NCBI GenBank assembly: GCA_030596465.1
Contig: JAUVJW010000068.1
Coordinates: forward strand, 1 to 8,230
DNA from: Candidatus Fermentibacteraceae bacterium
GTDB taxonomy: Bacteria; Fermentibacterota; Fermentibacteria; Fermentibacterales; JCC-6
DNA length: 8,230 bases
Direction: 5' to 3'
Part shown: piece by piece, positions 1 through 6,003 of the stretch
How the letters are laid out: each line of letters begins with the position of its first letter
Position numbering within the stretch: the first letter of the stretch is position 1
Program-made: the position numbers and the translations under genes
Notes under the pieces: generated by a model
Seen by the model: only the letters and a program-made list of their open reading frames with translations
What the model was told of the DNA's origin: nothing
The model's database searches: none

Positions 1-283
1 GCTCGCCGCAGTTGTGCGTCTTTGAAACTGATAATCCAACCACGCCGATCAGTTCACCGCTCTTCAGAGTTATCGCAAGCTCCAGGCCTTTTCCCTGATA
101 GAATTTCAAAGGGTGGCTGGATATCCACTCTACAGCGTTTTTCTCCAGATAAGGATGAGGCATACCCATGGTGTTTCTGTAAACTTCCTCTGAGCCGGCG
201 TTTTCTTTTACAAAAGTGGAATCTTCCACACTGAAGGGTCTAAGCAGAAGCCGTTCTGTCTCTATTACAGGGGGGTGTTTCAT
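1..283 (-). CDS. GNAT-family N-acetyltransferase (RimJ/RimL-like), C-terminus cut by window edge
   Basis: Translating the minus strand from the ATG at 281-283 gives 94 residues before the window ends. They begin MKHPPVIETERLLLRPFSVE. The 'ETERLLLRPF...ED' opening is the typical start of RimJ/RimL-type GNAT proteins, which move an acetyl group from acetyl-CoA to an amine such as a protein N-terminus. A later stretch, LELAITLKSGELIGVVGLS, matches the beta strands that precede the acetyl-CoA loop. That loop itself (R/QxxGxG/A) would lie beyond the left edge and cannot be checked. An AAAGGA ribosome site sits 4 bases before the ATG. The gene follows rdgB on the same strand after 59 bases without a clear terminator, so it may be the last member of the smpB operon. 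The family is fairly sure; the substrate cannot be told. Confidence 0.82.
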   Translation of the reverse strand, partial: MKHPPVIETERLLLRPFSVEDSTFVKENAGSEEVYRNTMGMPHPYLEKNAVEWISSHPLKFYQGKGLELAITLKSGELIGVVGLSVSKTHNCGE

Positions 284-342
284 ATTATCCTTTCGCTGAT
301 TCAGACTTAAATAGCGAGATGTCTCCGGTTAGTCAGCTTCAG

Positions 343-930
343 TCAGAAACAATTCTGGAGAAACTCATTCAGTTTGCGCATGGCGCGGGCGCGATGGGAA
401 ACACGGTTCTTTTCCTCTGTGGTACATTCGGCAAAGGTTTTGTTCAGTTCCGTGGAAAAGAAAACGGGGTCGTAGCCGAAGCCTTCGCTACCTGAATGGT
501 CTTCCGTTATTTGACCTTCTACTGAGCCATGAAAAACATGCTCTTCCCCCTCAGGTGTAACCAATGCAATTACGGTATGGAAAGAAGCTCTTCTGTTTCC
601 GTTCAACTCACCTTTGAGTGCATTCAGAAGCTTTGCAGTGTTATCACTGTAGCTGCAGTTCTCTCCGGCGTACCTGGCGGTGTAAACGCCTGGAGCGTCA
701 CCAAGCGCCCAGACAAAAAGCCCTGTATCATCAGCAATGGCTGTTCTTTGCGTGGCCTCCGCGGCGGCTCTTGCTTTAAGAAGAGCATTCGCTTCAAGTG
801 TAAGACCTGTTTCCTCAACATCCCAGCCGGGAATGATCTCACCTATTGCCACTATCTTACCATGACTGATGAGTTTTTTAAGCTCCTTCAGCTTGTCTTT
901 GTTGGCGGAGGCGAGAACCATTTCTGTCAT
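343..930 (-). CDS. rdgB: Non-canonical purine NTP pyrophosphatase (RdgB/HAM1, ITP/XTP/dITP diphosphatase)
   Basis: The product has 195 residues, the usual family length. The family hydrolyses ITP, XTP and their deoxy forms to the monophosphate plus pyrophosphate in the cytoplasm, which keeps deaminated purines out of DNA and RNA. Visible motifs in order: SANKDK (8-13, nucleotide-binding loop), TLEANALLKA (44-53), ADDTGL (66-71, with the catalytic acidic pair), PGVYTARYAG (80-89), GSEGFGYDPVFF (147-158) and NRVSHRARA (175-183). These are the diagnostic HAM1 signatures and no key residue appears to be missing. The ATG overlaps the rph stop as ATGA, and a GGAG site lies 4-5 bases upstream inside the end of rph. 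The gene is therefore almost certainly translated in coupling with rph. An rph-rdgB pairing is widespread in bacteria. The stop codon is TGA. Confidence 0.96.
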   Translation of the reverse strand: MTEMVLASANKDKLKELKKLISHGKIVAIGEIIPGWDVEETGLTLEANALLKARAAAEATQRTAIADDTGLFVWALGDAPGVYTARYAGENCSYSDNTAKLLNALKGELNGNRRASFHTVIALVTPEGEEHVFHGSVEGQITEDHSGSEGFGYDPVFFSTELNKTFAECTTEEKNRVSHRARAMRKLNEFLQNCF

Positions 931-1661
931 AATTCTCCGGTGACTGCTTTCTGGGCAGGAATTACTATCTCCTGTATTGCCTCAATAGCACTTGCGGTCA
1001 TGCTGAATACTGTATCATGAGCAACAGGGCTTTCCTCAGCGGAGGCTTGTATTTCTATAAGCATTCCGTCTTCACCGGCAACCACATTCATATCCACGTC
1101 TGCCCTGCTGTCCTCTTCATAGCAGAGGTCAAGAAGTGGTACGCCCTTTACCACGCCAAGGCTGAGAGCACCGATATACTGCTTCCATGGATCCTTCTCC
1201 AGTTTGCCCCTGGATAAAAGTCGAAGAATGGCCAGGCGAAGAGCAACAACGCCTCCCGTAATGCTTGCCACCCTGGTACCACCATCAGCTACAAGTACAT
1301 CACAGTCAACAGTAATGGTTTTGTCAGGCATGTCCGCGGTATTCACACACTGCCTGAGAGAGCGGCCTATGAGTCTCTGTATTTCCTGACTGCGCCCCTT
1401 GATACCGTTACCGGTTCGGTCTCTGCGGATTCTGCGGTCTCCACTTCCTGGAAGCATATCATACTCAGCAGTAACCCAGCCTTTACCCTTGCCTCTAAGG
1501 AATATGGGAACTTTATACTCTACAATTGCTGAACAAAGAACCCTGTTCTCTCCCCAGGAAACAAGAACACTGCCCTGAGGACCGGGCTGATAACCCGTTT
1601 CGAGAGAGATGTCTCTTAAGTGATCCCAGAGTCTGCCATCAATTCTTTCTGTTTCAGTCAT
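927..1661 (-). CDS. rph: Ribonuclease PH (tRNA nucleotidyltransferase)
   Basis: The product has 244 residues, the normal full length. RNase PH is a cytoplasmic ring-shaped phosphorolytic 3'-5' exoribonuclease that trims tRNA precursors and other RNA 3' ends. Family motifs seen: GWVTAEYDMLPGS (61-73), GRSQEIQRLIGRSLR (89-103, containing the arginine that binds phosphate), TITVDCDVLVADGGTR (115-130, active-site acidic and phosphate loop), LDLCYEEDSRADVDMNVV (177-194) and EIQASAEE (203-210). The C-terminal part is intact, unlike the truncated rph of some laboratory E. coli strains. The start ATG lies 34 bases after the TAA of the GerMN-like gene. The best ribosome site, AGGA, is about 10 bases upstream and rather weak. 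The gene ends in TGA overlapping the rdgB start. It belongs to the minus-strand operon that starts at smpB. Confidence 0.97.
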   Translation of the reverse strand: MTETERIDGRLWDHLRDISLETGYQPGPQGSVLVSWGENRVLCSAIVEYKVPIFLRGKGKGWVTAEYDMLPGSGDRRIRRDRTGNGIKGRSQEIQRLIGRSLRQCVNTADMPDKTITVDCDVLVADGGTRVASITGGVVALRLAILRLLSRGKLEKDPWKQYIGALSLGVVKGVPLLDLCYEEDSRADVDMNVVAGEDGMLIEIQASAEESPVAHDTVFSMTASAIEAIQEIVIPAQKAVTGEL

Positions 1662-1695
1662 TCTGTTACCAATCCTGTTTTTTTAGTTGTATTTT

Positions 1696-2313
1696 TTACC
1701 TGCTTGATGGCACACCTCTCACAGGAATACCTTCCTCAAACCCCTCAAGAATCTCTCCGGCAACAAACGGGTAAAGTACTGTGTATGAGATAAATCTGCT
1801 TTCAATAGTCCTGACAATCCCCTGCCAGTCTCCGGATCGGGGCAGATCAACAAAACATGTGTCACCGCTCGCGAAGACCCATACTCTTTCAATTTCAACA
1901 GGGCTGAATCCACTGTGATCCGCCCACATTTCAATAAGAAGCTGAAGCTATGTATTCCTGTAAGCAGGATCCGGCGATTCCTGGAGTGAATCCAGTATCG
2001 CGTCCGATTCCGCAGTTACATAAAGGGAACATGGTGTGGTTTTCCAGTCTGGAGCCCACACTGATGAACCAATTTCCATTGCCGGAACCGGGTCGAAATC
2101 AGGCATTATCACCGCTGCCATGTTTTCTTCTGTAAGGGTGGTGTCAGAAAGCTGGGGTTCCTCATCAGACTCAAGGCCCATTTTTTTGTTTACCATGTCC
2201 ATGGCCATTTTTGCAAAAAAGCCCATGAAAACCGCTATTACAGCAACAATTACGAATGACCTGACTATCTTTGATGAAGTCGGTCCTGTGGATTTCTTCT
2301 TTTTCGCAGGCAA
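1696..2313 (-). pseudogene. GerMN-like membrane-anchored protein, reading frame interrupted by an in-frame TAG
   Basis: One continuous frame of 206 codons runs from a TTG at 2311-2313 to a TAA at 1696-1698. A single TAG at 1948-1950 is codon 122. The first part has a lysine-rich start (PAKKKK), one transmembrane segment around residues 17-38 (VRSFVIVAVIAVFMGFFAKM) and a linker, then CSLYVTAESDAIL. That last stretch resembles the first strand of a GerMN domain. After the TAG the frame continues with LQLLIEMW, ERVWVFASGDTCFVDLP and a C-terminal alpha/beta half, as expected for GerMN. The stop therefore splits one domain in two. GerMN domains occur in spore-germination GerM and in envelope proteins. 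Position supports the call: gerM lies just before rph and the rdgB homologue in Bacillus subtilis (from memory). Possible causes are a nonsense mutation (CAG to TAG is one step), a base error, or real readthrough. The domain call is a pattern judgement of medium strength. Confidence 0.6.
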
Positions 2314-3429
2314 TCAACCCTCCCTTTCGGCATATTCAACTATGGACTCAACAATAGCTTGTGCGGCTCTGAAACGGAAGTCCAGTGATTTGAGCCCCTG
2401 TTCTTCCTCAGGATTGGAAATAAAACCAACCTCCACCAGTACCGCCGGCATATACGCGCCTCGAAGAACATAAAAGTTAGCCCGTTTCACTCCCCTGTCT
2501 CTCCTTACGGGAAAAGCAGTGCTGAAACTGCTCTGTATGGCTCCGGCGAGATGGCTTGATTGATTCTGAAACATGGATTGTGCCATATCAACCAGCAGAA
2601 ACGACAGAGGATCATCAGGAATCGAGGAAACCTCATCCAGCTCAAGAACGTTGTTCTCCAGCATCTGAACCGTTCTGGCGTCATTTGTTATTGCCCGAGA
2701 GAGGAAATATGTCTCAAAACCGTTAGCGGAACGGTTTTCCGCGGCATTACAGTGTATACTCACAAAAAGATCAGCTCTGTTTCTGTTTGCCATACGAGTT
2801 CTGGCACCAAGAGAAACATACTCATCGACAGTTCTTGTAAGAACAATTCTCAACTCCGGTAATCTTATTCGCAGAAGATCCCTGACCATCAGGGATATCT
2901 CCAGGGTTCGATCTTTTTCCCTGCTGCCGGATGCTCCCACAGCGCCGGGGTCTCTTCCACCATGACCCGGATCTATCACGATACAGTCGAAATCAACCAG
3001 CCATGGAGATCCCTCCCCCCGTTCAAGAGCGGCAAACACAAGAGAATCGGACCACAAAGTTGTATCAGGAGGCACTGGTGGAGCCTGCCATGCTACGGGA
3101 GGAAGAAGTATTTCCTCCTCTGCCCTGGCAAACACAATCATTGACATAGAGTCACCGCTTAAAGCCCAGTCCGCTGAAACAATGAGCAGGTCGAATTCTA
3201 CGGTAAAACCGGAAGAATCCGCTGAAAGCCTGTCTACCCAGATGGGAAGTGATGTGGTTTCAAACCACTGAACAGGTTCATTGAAATCTATTCTGACAGT
3301 ATTTCCAGATGCCTGAACAATGGGATTAAGAGCCTGCTGCCCGATGATTTCAACAACAACACCATCGTAACGAGGAAACAGATTAAGAGTAACCGCAGCG
3401 GAGATCGAAAGAAGCAGAAGTTCGTTCAT
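2314..3429 (-). CDS. N-acetylmuramoyl-L-alanine amidase (Amidase_3, AmiC/CwlM type), secreted
   Basis: The product has 371 residues. The C-terminal half (about 148-367) is an Amidase_3 domain. These are zinc enzymes that cut the bond between N-acetylmuramic acid and L-alanine in peptidoglycan, acting outside the cytoplasmic membrane in cell separation or wall turnover. Zinc and catalytic residues are visible: DPGHGG (153-158, H156), E171 in SREKDRTLEIS, H226 in SIHCNA and the catalytic E333 in EVGFISNPEEE. The N-terminus (MNELLLLSISAAVTLNL) is a short hydrophobic segment consistent with a signal peptide, although it lacks the usual positive charges. Residues about 20-105 are beta-rich and may be an AMIN-like wall-targeting domain; I am unsure of this. 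The insert at about 255-305 between H226 and E333 may be a regulatory helix like that of AmiC. The ATG overlaps the smpB stop as ATGA, and the stop TGA abuts the next gene. Confidence 0.93.
   Translation of the reverse strand: MNELLLLSISAAVTLNLFPRYDGVVVEIIGQQALNPIVQASGNTVRIDFNEPVQWFETTSLPIWVDRLSADSSGFTVEFDLLIVSADWALSGDSMSMIVFARAEEEILLPPVAWQAPPVPPDTTLWSDSLVFAALERGEGSPWLVDFDCIVIDPGHGGRDPGAVGASGSREKDRTLEISLMVRDLLRIRLPELRIVLTRTVDEYVSLGARTRMANRNRADLFVSIHCNAAENRSANGFETYFLSRAITNDARTVQMLENNVLELDEVSSIPDDPLSFLLVDMAQSMFQNQSSHLAGAIQSSFSTAFPVRRDRGVKRANFYVLRGAYMPAVLVEVGFISNPEEEQGLKSLDFRFRAAQAIVESIVEYAEREG
2319..2324 (-). promoter_or_regulatory. Shine-Dalgarno GGGAGG that fixes a TTG start
   Basis: On the minus strand GGGAGG lies 5 bases before the TTG at 2311-2313, inside the last codons of the amidase gene. 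The TTG follows the amidase TGA with no gap (TGATTG). The next in-frame ATG falls inside the transmembrane segment and would destroy the anchor. The TTG is therefore the best start for the GerMN-like gene, and translation is probably coupled to the amidase. Confidence 0.7.
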
Positions 3430-3896
3430 TGCTCTCTCAGGGAATGTTTCATGGCCGCATCCATTCTTCTTTTGTTATCTCTCTCCGCGATATCTGACCT
3501 CTTATCATATTTTGTTTTGCCTTTGCACAGGCCTATCTGAATCTTTGCACGACCACCTTCGGAAATGTGAACATCAAGTGCAACCAGTGTTATACCCTTC
3601 TCTTCAACTTTTCTTCTTATTTTTTTGAGTTCTTTGAAATGAGCAAGAAGTTTCCTTTTGCGGTCCGGCTCATGGTTATCCCGGGCTTCAGGATATTCAG
3701 CAATATGCATTCCGTGTACCCAGAGTTCAAGATTATCGTCAAACTGAGCATAAGCCCCAACAAGACTGACTTTCCCCGCTCTGATTGATTTGATTTCACT
3801 ACCCGCGAGAACAAGCCCCATCTCTATGGATTCCATTATGTGGTAATCGTGTCTGGCCCGTCTGTTTCGCGCAATTGTTCGTGCTTTTTCAGTCAT
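3426..3896 (-). CDS. smpB: SsrA-binding protein SmpB (trans-translation)
   Basis: The product has 156 residues, the usual SmpB length. SmpB binds tmRNA (SsrA) and carries it to ribosomes stalled on mRNAs without a stop codon. The nascent peptide is then tagged and the ribosome freed. Family signatures seen: NRRARHDYHI (11-20), GLVLAGSEIKSIRAGKVSL (27-45), the HEPDRKRKLL region (about 75-84), KGITLVAL (99-106), and the basic C-terminal part KGKTKYDKR...AERDNKRRMD (124-146) that reaches into the decoding centre. The ATG has an AAGGGG ribosome site about 6 bases upstream. It is the first gene of the minus-strand run and sits back to back with a tRNA-Leu gene. No tmRNA gene is visible in this window. 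Confidence 0.97.
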   Translation of the reverse strand: MTEKARTIARNRRARHDYHIMESIEMGLVLAGSEIKSIRAGKVSLVGAYAQFDDNLELWVHGMHIAEYPEARDNHEPDRKRKLLAHFKELKKIRRKVEEKGITLVALDVHISEGGRAKIQIGLCKGKTKYDKRSDIAERDNKRRMDAAMKHSLREQ

Positions 3897-3917
3897 TTCA
3901 GCCCCTTCTATCCGGGG

Positions 3918-3926
3918 AATATACCA
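3918..3926 (-). promoter_or_regulatory. Possible extended -10 promoter element for the smpB operon
   Basis: Read on the minus strand this is TGGTATATT, an extended -10 (TGn followed by TATATT, 5 of 6 matches to TATAAT). There is no good -35 box at 17 bases, as is often the case with extended -10 promoters. Transcription would start about 10-15 bases before the smpB ribosome site, giving a very short leader. The site is close to the plus-strand tRNA promoter in the same 84-base spacer. Confidence 0.4.
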
Positions 3927-3933
3927 GGGGGGA

Positions 3934-3961
3934 TTGACTTTCGCACGGGTTTTAGCATAAT
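3934..3961 (+). promoter_or_regulatory. Sigma70-type promoter of tRNA-Leu
   Basis: TTGACT (3934-3939; 5 of 6 to TTGACA) and CATAAT (3956-3961; 5 of 6 to TATAAT) are separated by 16 bases. Transcription would start near 3968, about 12 bases before the mature tRNA 5' end. The position and quality fit a strong stable-RNA promoter. Confidence 0.65.
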
Positions 3962-3980
3962 TGCGCCTGTGATAAATGAG

Positions 3981-4067
3981 GCCGTGGTGGCGGAATTGGC
4001 AGACGCGCTAGGTTCAGGACCTAGTGAGGGCAACCTTGTGGGGGTTCAAGTCCCCCCCACGGTACCA
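3981..4067 (+). tRNA. tRNA-Leu (anticodon CAG), CCA encoded
   Basis: This is an 87-base class II tRNA. Acceptor stem: 3981-3987 GCCGTGG pairs with 4057-4063 CCACGGT, including a G1-U72 wobble also found in a known E. coli leucine tRNA. The D arm contains GGCGGAATTGGCAGACGCG, typical of tRNA-Leu. The anticodon stem CTAGG/CCTAG (4008-4012 and 4020-4024) encloses TTCAGGA, with anticodon CAG at 4015-4017 reading CUG. A long variable arm (TGAGGGCAACCTTGT) follows, then the T arm GGGGG-TTCAAGT-CCCCC. Discriminator A is at 4064 and the genomic CCA at 4065-4067. All arms pair properly. It is a single tRNA gene with its own promoter and terminator. Confidence 0.97.
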
Positions 4068-4068
4068 G

Positions 4069-4100
4069 AGGGCTGTAACTGAAGTTGCAGCCCTTTCTCT
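4069..4100 (+). terminator. Intrinsic terminator of tRNA-Leu
   Basis: AGGGCTGTAACT (4069-4080) and AGTTGCAGCCCT (4083-4094) are complementary over 12 positions with one G-U pair, around a tiny GA loop that would open slightly. The hairpin is followed by TTTCTCT, a modest U-rich tail on the plus strand. It starts 2 bases after the CCA end and stops just before the converging epimerase gene's stop codon. On the minus strand there is no T-tract, so it ends plus-strand transcripts at best. Confidence 0.65.
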
Positions 4101-4101
4101 A

Positions 4102-4656
4102 TCATATAACCGGAAGCAATCCTTCCGATTGAAGATACTTGACTGTGGGATTGTTCCTGTCCCTGTCTGAACGCACCGGATCAGACACATCCCACTGAAT
4201 ATTCAAGTCAGGATCATTCCATGCCACACCCTGTTCGTCTCCACCATCATAGTACCTGTTCACCGCATAAATCAGACTGACATCATCCAGTGCAAGAAAA
4301 CCGTGAGCAACTCCCGGAGGAATAAGAAGACAGATGGAATCACTGCTGCTCAGGGTAATTAACTGAGTCTTCAGAAAAGTTGGTGAATCAGTTCTAAGGT
4401 CGGCAAGAGCAGTCTGAAGAGTACCGGAGACAGGAATCCACCAGTCACTCTGCCTGTGATGAAAATGGAGCCCTCTCATCGAGCCTTTTACTGATCGGGA
4501 AAGATTAAGCTGAATTTCATCTCCATAGAGAACACCCCGGGGCCATTCTGAACGAAAAACTTCGGTGAAGCTTCCCCTGTTGTCCGGAAATGTTCTGCAT
4601 TGTCTGAATTCAACACCATGGATTTTTCCGGTAAATTGAGCAATATTGGATGGCAT
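4102..4656 (-). CDS. rfbC: dTDP-4-dehydrorhamnose 3,5-epimerase family protein (RmlC/RfbC-like cupin)
   Basis: The product has 184 residues, the normal RmlC length. RmlC inverts C3 and C5 of dTDP-4-keto-6-deoxyglucose on the way to dTDP-L-rhamnose for surface polysaccharides. Family motifs seen: FPDNRGSFTEVFR (23-35), QLNLSRSVKGSMRGLHFH (49-66, with H64 at the catalytic histidine position), LADLRTDSPTF (84-94), IPPGVAHGFLAL (112-123), Y130 and the YY at 135-136, then GVAWNDPDLNIQW (143-155). Oddities: the usual RGLHYQ reads RGLHFHHRQ, and the segment after it departs from the common pattern. No rmlA, rmlB or rmlD lies beside it. The substrate could therefore be another nucleotide keto-sugar. 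The ATG has a GGAAAGGA site 4 bases upstream. It is divergent from nth, with 53 bases between the starts. Confidence 0.85.
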   Translation of the reverse strand: MPSNIAQFTGKIHGVEFRQCRTFPDNRGSFTEVFRSEWPRGVLYGDEIQLNLSRSVKGSMRGLHFHHRQSDWWIPVSGTLQTALADLRTDSPTFLKTQLITLSSSDSICLLIPPGVAHGFLALDDVSLIYAVNRYYDGGDEQGVAWNDPDLNIQWDVSDPVRSDRDRNNPTVKYLQSEGLLPVI

Positions 4657-4709
4657 AGGATCCTTTCCAGAGTTTCGGTTACTGTGCGATTATACAAAAG
4701 GAATTACAG

Positions 4710-5342
4710 ATGAAAAAGGAAGAAAGAGCAGGCATTATCATCAGAGAGCTGGAAAAGCTCTATCCACATGCGGAATGCATGTTGAAGTATTCCGGAATAC
4801 CGGAAAGACTTGTTGTGGCCACTATCCTCTCCGCGCAGACTACTGACACGGCAGTAAACAAAGTCACACCAGCCCTGTGGAAGAGGTATCCGACGATTCT
4901 TGATCTGTCGCTGGCAGATCGGTCTCAGGTGGAGAAAATACTAAAAACTATTGGCCTTTTCAGAAATAAGACAGGATTCATAATCAAAGCCGCTGGATTC
5001 ATGGCGGAAAACGGGCTTCCCGATACAATCAGTGAACTTGTAAAAATACCCGGTGTAGGCAGAAAAACCGCAAATGTAATTATGGGCGAAATATTCGGAA
5101 AACCGGCAATCACTGTCGATACACATGTCAAGCGCCTTTCCGGAAGACTGGGTTTATCGACTAATGCTGATCCTGAAAAAATAGAACAGGATTTGAAAAG
5201 AATCATACCTGAGGTGGAACAGACGTTATTCTGTCACAGACTCATAACACACGGCAGACAGGTATGCAAAGCCCGAAAACCTCTCTGCCGCATCTGTTCG
5301 CTCAAAAGCATCTGCCCTGATTTTGAAAGAGGGAGCCCGTAA
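4710..5342 (+). CDS. nth: Endonuclease III (DNA glycosylase/AP lyase)
   Basis: The product has 210 residues, the usual Nth length. The enzyme removes oxidised pyrimidines from DNA and cuts the abasic site (base excision repair). Visible: the ILSAQTTD motif (39-46), the helix-hairpin-helix VKIPGVGRKTANVIMGE (111-127) with the catalytic lysine K119, the catalytic aspartate D137 in ITVDTHVKRLSGRLG, and the C-terminal [4Fe-4S] ligands C186, C193, C196 and C202 with exact C-x6-C-x2-C-x5-C spacing. All active-site and cluster residues are present. The ribosome site AAAGGA is 7 bases before the ATG. The gene diverges from the epimerase gene and converges with the two-repeat protein gene. Its TAA stop lies in the loop of the hairpin described at 5325-5353. 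Confidence 0.97.
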   Translation: MKKEERAGIIIRELEKLYPHAECMLKYSGIPERLVVATILSAQTTDTAVNKVTPALWKRYPTILDLSLADRSQVEKILKTIGLFRNKTGFIIKAAGFMAENGLPDTISELVKIPGVGRKTANVIMGEIFGKPAITVDTHVKRLSGRLGLSTNADPEKIEQDLKRIIPEVEQTLFCHRLITHGRQVCKARKPLCRICSLKSICPDFERGSP

Positions 5343-5353
5343 AACGGACTCCC
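5325..5353 (-). terminator. Hairpin terminator for the minus-strand gene ending at 5374, overlapping the nth stop
   Basis: Read on the minus strand, GGGAGTCCGT-TTT-ACGGGCTCCC forms a 10-bp stem (one U-G pair) with a three-base loop, followed by TCTTTC. On the plus strand the same stem has one C/A mismatch and no T-tract. It therefore works best for the minus strand, about 20 bases after that gene's stop. The nth TAA (5340-5342) lies at the loop. Confidence 0.6.
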
Positions 5354-5373
5354 CCGAATCGAACGGGAACAAA

Positions 5374-5997
5374 TCAGTCCATGTCGGAAAGTTCTACATT
5401 CCAGTAGAAACCATCTTCGCCTACCCATACTTCCCAGAGGGTGTATGTGTCGTCATCCTCGTCAACACACTTGAAATCGTAGTAGTCTCCGGCAGGAACA
5501 TAAAATGTAAAAGATTCACCGGGATCAAGAAGCTCTGAGCCTAATCGATCTTCGCCCCATGGCGAATCGCTGGGATCACCATAGACATACCAGATTGTCC
5601 AACTGCCAAGTTCGTTATCAATTGTTATTGGAGCTGACCCACCGCTGATTGGGTAGCTGGAAGAACCGCTTCCCCAGTTCTGCTCACCAAGATTACCGAG
5701 ATCAACATACATATCGACTGTACCGCTGATGTTAACATTCCAGAAGATATACTCGTCGCCGTCCTCGTCTTCGATCATCACATCGTATGTACCGTTGTTC
5801 AGCCGGAATGACCGCGTTTCACCGGGACTTATGGTCTCGCTTGACCCCAGCCTGTCATCACCCCAGGAATCAGTTGATGAAAGGGAAATTTTTACATAGT
5901 AAAACTCGTAACTTCCAGTGTCGTTGGTAATCTCAAGACGTCCCGCAAAAGATGCAGCAACACAGACGAGCATAAGGATAAACAGCGTTTTTCTCAA
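5374..5997 (-). CDS. Secreted protein with two tandem WGxDRLG domains, function unknown
   Basis: The product has 207 residues from a TTG start at 5995-5997. The first 18 residues, MRKTLFILMLVCVAASFA, form a clean signal peptide (RK, hydrophobic core, ASFA cut site). The mature protein is two copies of one domain (residues about 19-100 and 122-203) joined by a Gly/Ser-rich linker (GSGSSSYPISGGS). Each copy has an ITxxNxxGS strand, WGxDRLGS, PGE, a G-x-YD or G-x-YYD turn, an acidic DEDxDxY loop and a conserved W. The pattern suggests a beta-sandwich; the acidic loops might bind a metal. The mature protein is very acidic and rich in aromatic residues. I do not recognise a named family. A longer frame reaches back to 6204, but its extra 69 residues precede the signal peptide and overlap the next gene's start, so I reject that start. 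It stands alone, divergent from the DUF362 gene, and ends in TGA. It is probably exported; its role is unknown. Confidence 0.75.
   Translation of the reverse strand: MRKTLFILMLVCVAASFAGRLEITNDTGSYEFYYVKISLSSTDSWGDDRLGSSETISPGETRSFRLNNGTYDVMIEDEDGDEYIFWNVNISGTVDMYVDLGNLGEQNWGSGSSSYPISGGSAPITIDNELGSWTIWYVYGDPSDSPWGEDRLGSELLDPGESFTFYVPAGDYYDFKCVDEDDDTYTLWEVWVGEDGFYWNVELSDMD
5389..5943 (-). repeat. Internal tandem domain duplication inside the secreted protein
   Basis: Copy 1 covers about 5698-5943 and copy 2 about 5389-5634. Matched residues (copy 1/copy 2) are W45/W147, G46/G148, D48/D150, L50/L152, G51/G153, P58/P159, G59/G160, E60/E161, F64/F165, G69/G170, D77/D179, E78/E180, D79/D181, D81/D183, Y83/Y185 and W86/W188. 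One residue is inserted in copy 1 between LGS and PGE. Similarity is evident in protein but weak in DNA, so the duplication is old. Confidence 0.8.
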
Positions 5998-6003
5998 AGC
6001 ATT

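Noticed and set aside
284..342. Possible terminator between rdgB and the acetyltransferase gene
   Set aside because: Only a 5-bp stem with a 14-base loop (TCGCT/AGCGA) and no T-tract is present, so it does not support a terminator.
529..1020. Plus-strand open frame of 163 codons
   Set aside because: It lies antisense to rdgB and the end of rph, both with clear family motifs. It has no ribosome site and shows no recognisable protein features.
1696..1929. A separate small gene starting at ATG 1927-1929 after the TAG
   Set aside because: No Shine-Dalgarno site precedes it, and it would begin inside the GerMN domain, dropping the in-frame LQLLIE that comes just before. It reads as the second half of the interrupted gene.
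1719..1934. A frameshift as the cause of the broken GerMN-like gene
   Set aside because: Counting codons shows that the upstream and downstream parts are in the same frame (1950 and 1929 differ by 21). The other-frame reading at 1719-1934 has no family features.
2036..2473. Plus-strand open frame of 145 codons
   Set aside because: It is antisense to the GerMN-like gene and the amidase end. Its composition is that of a shadow frame and there is no start signal.
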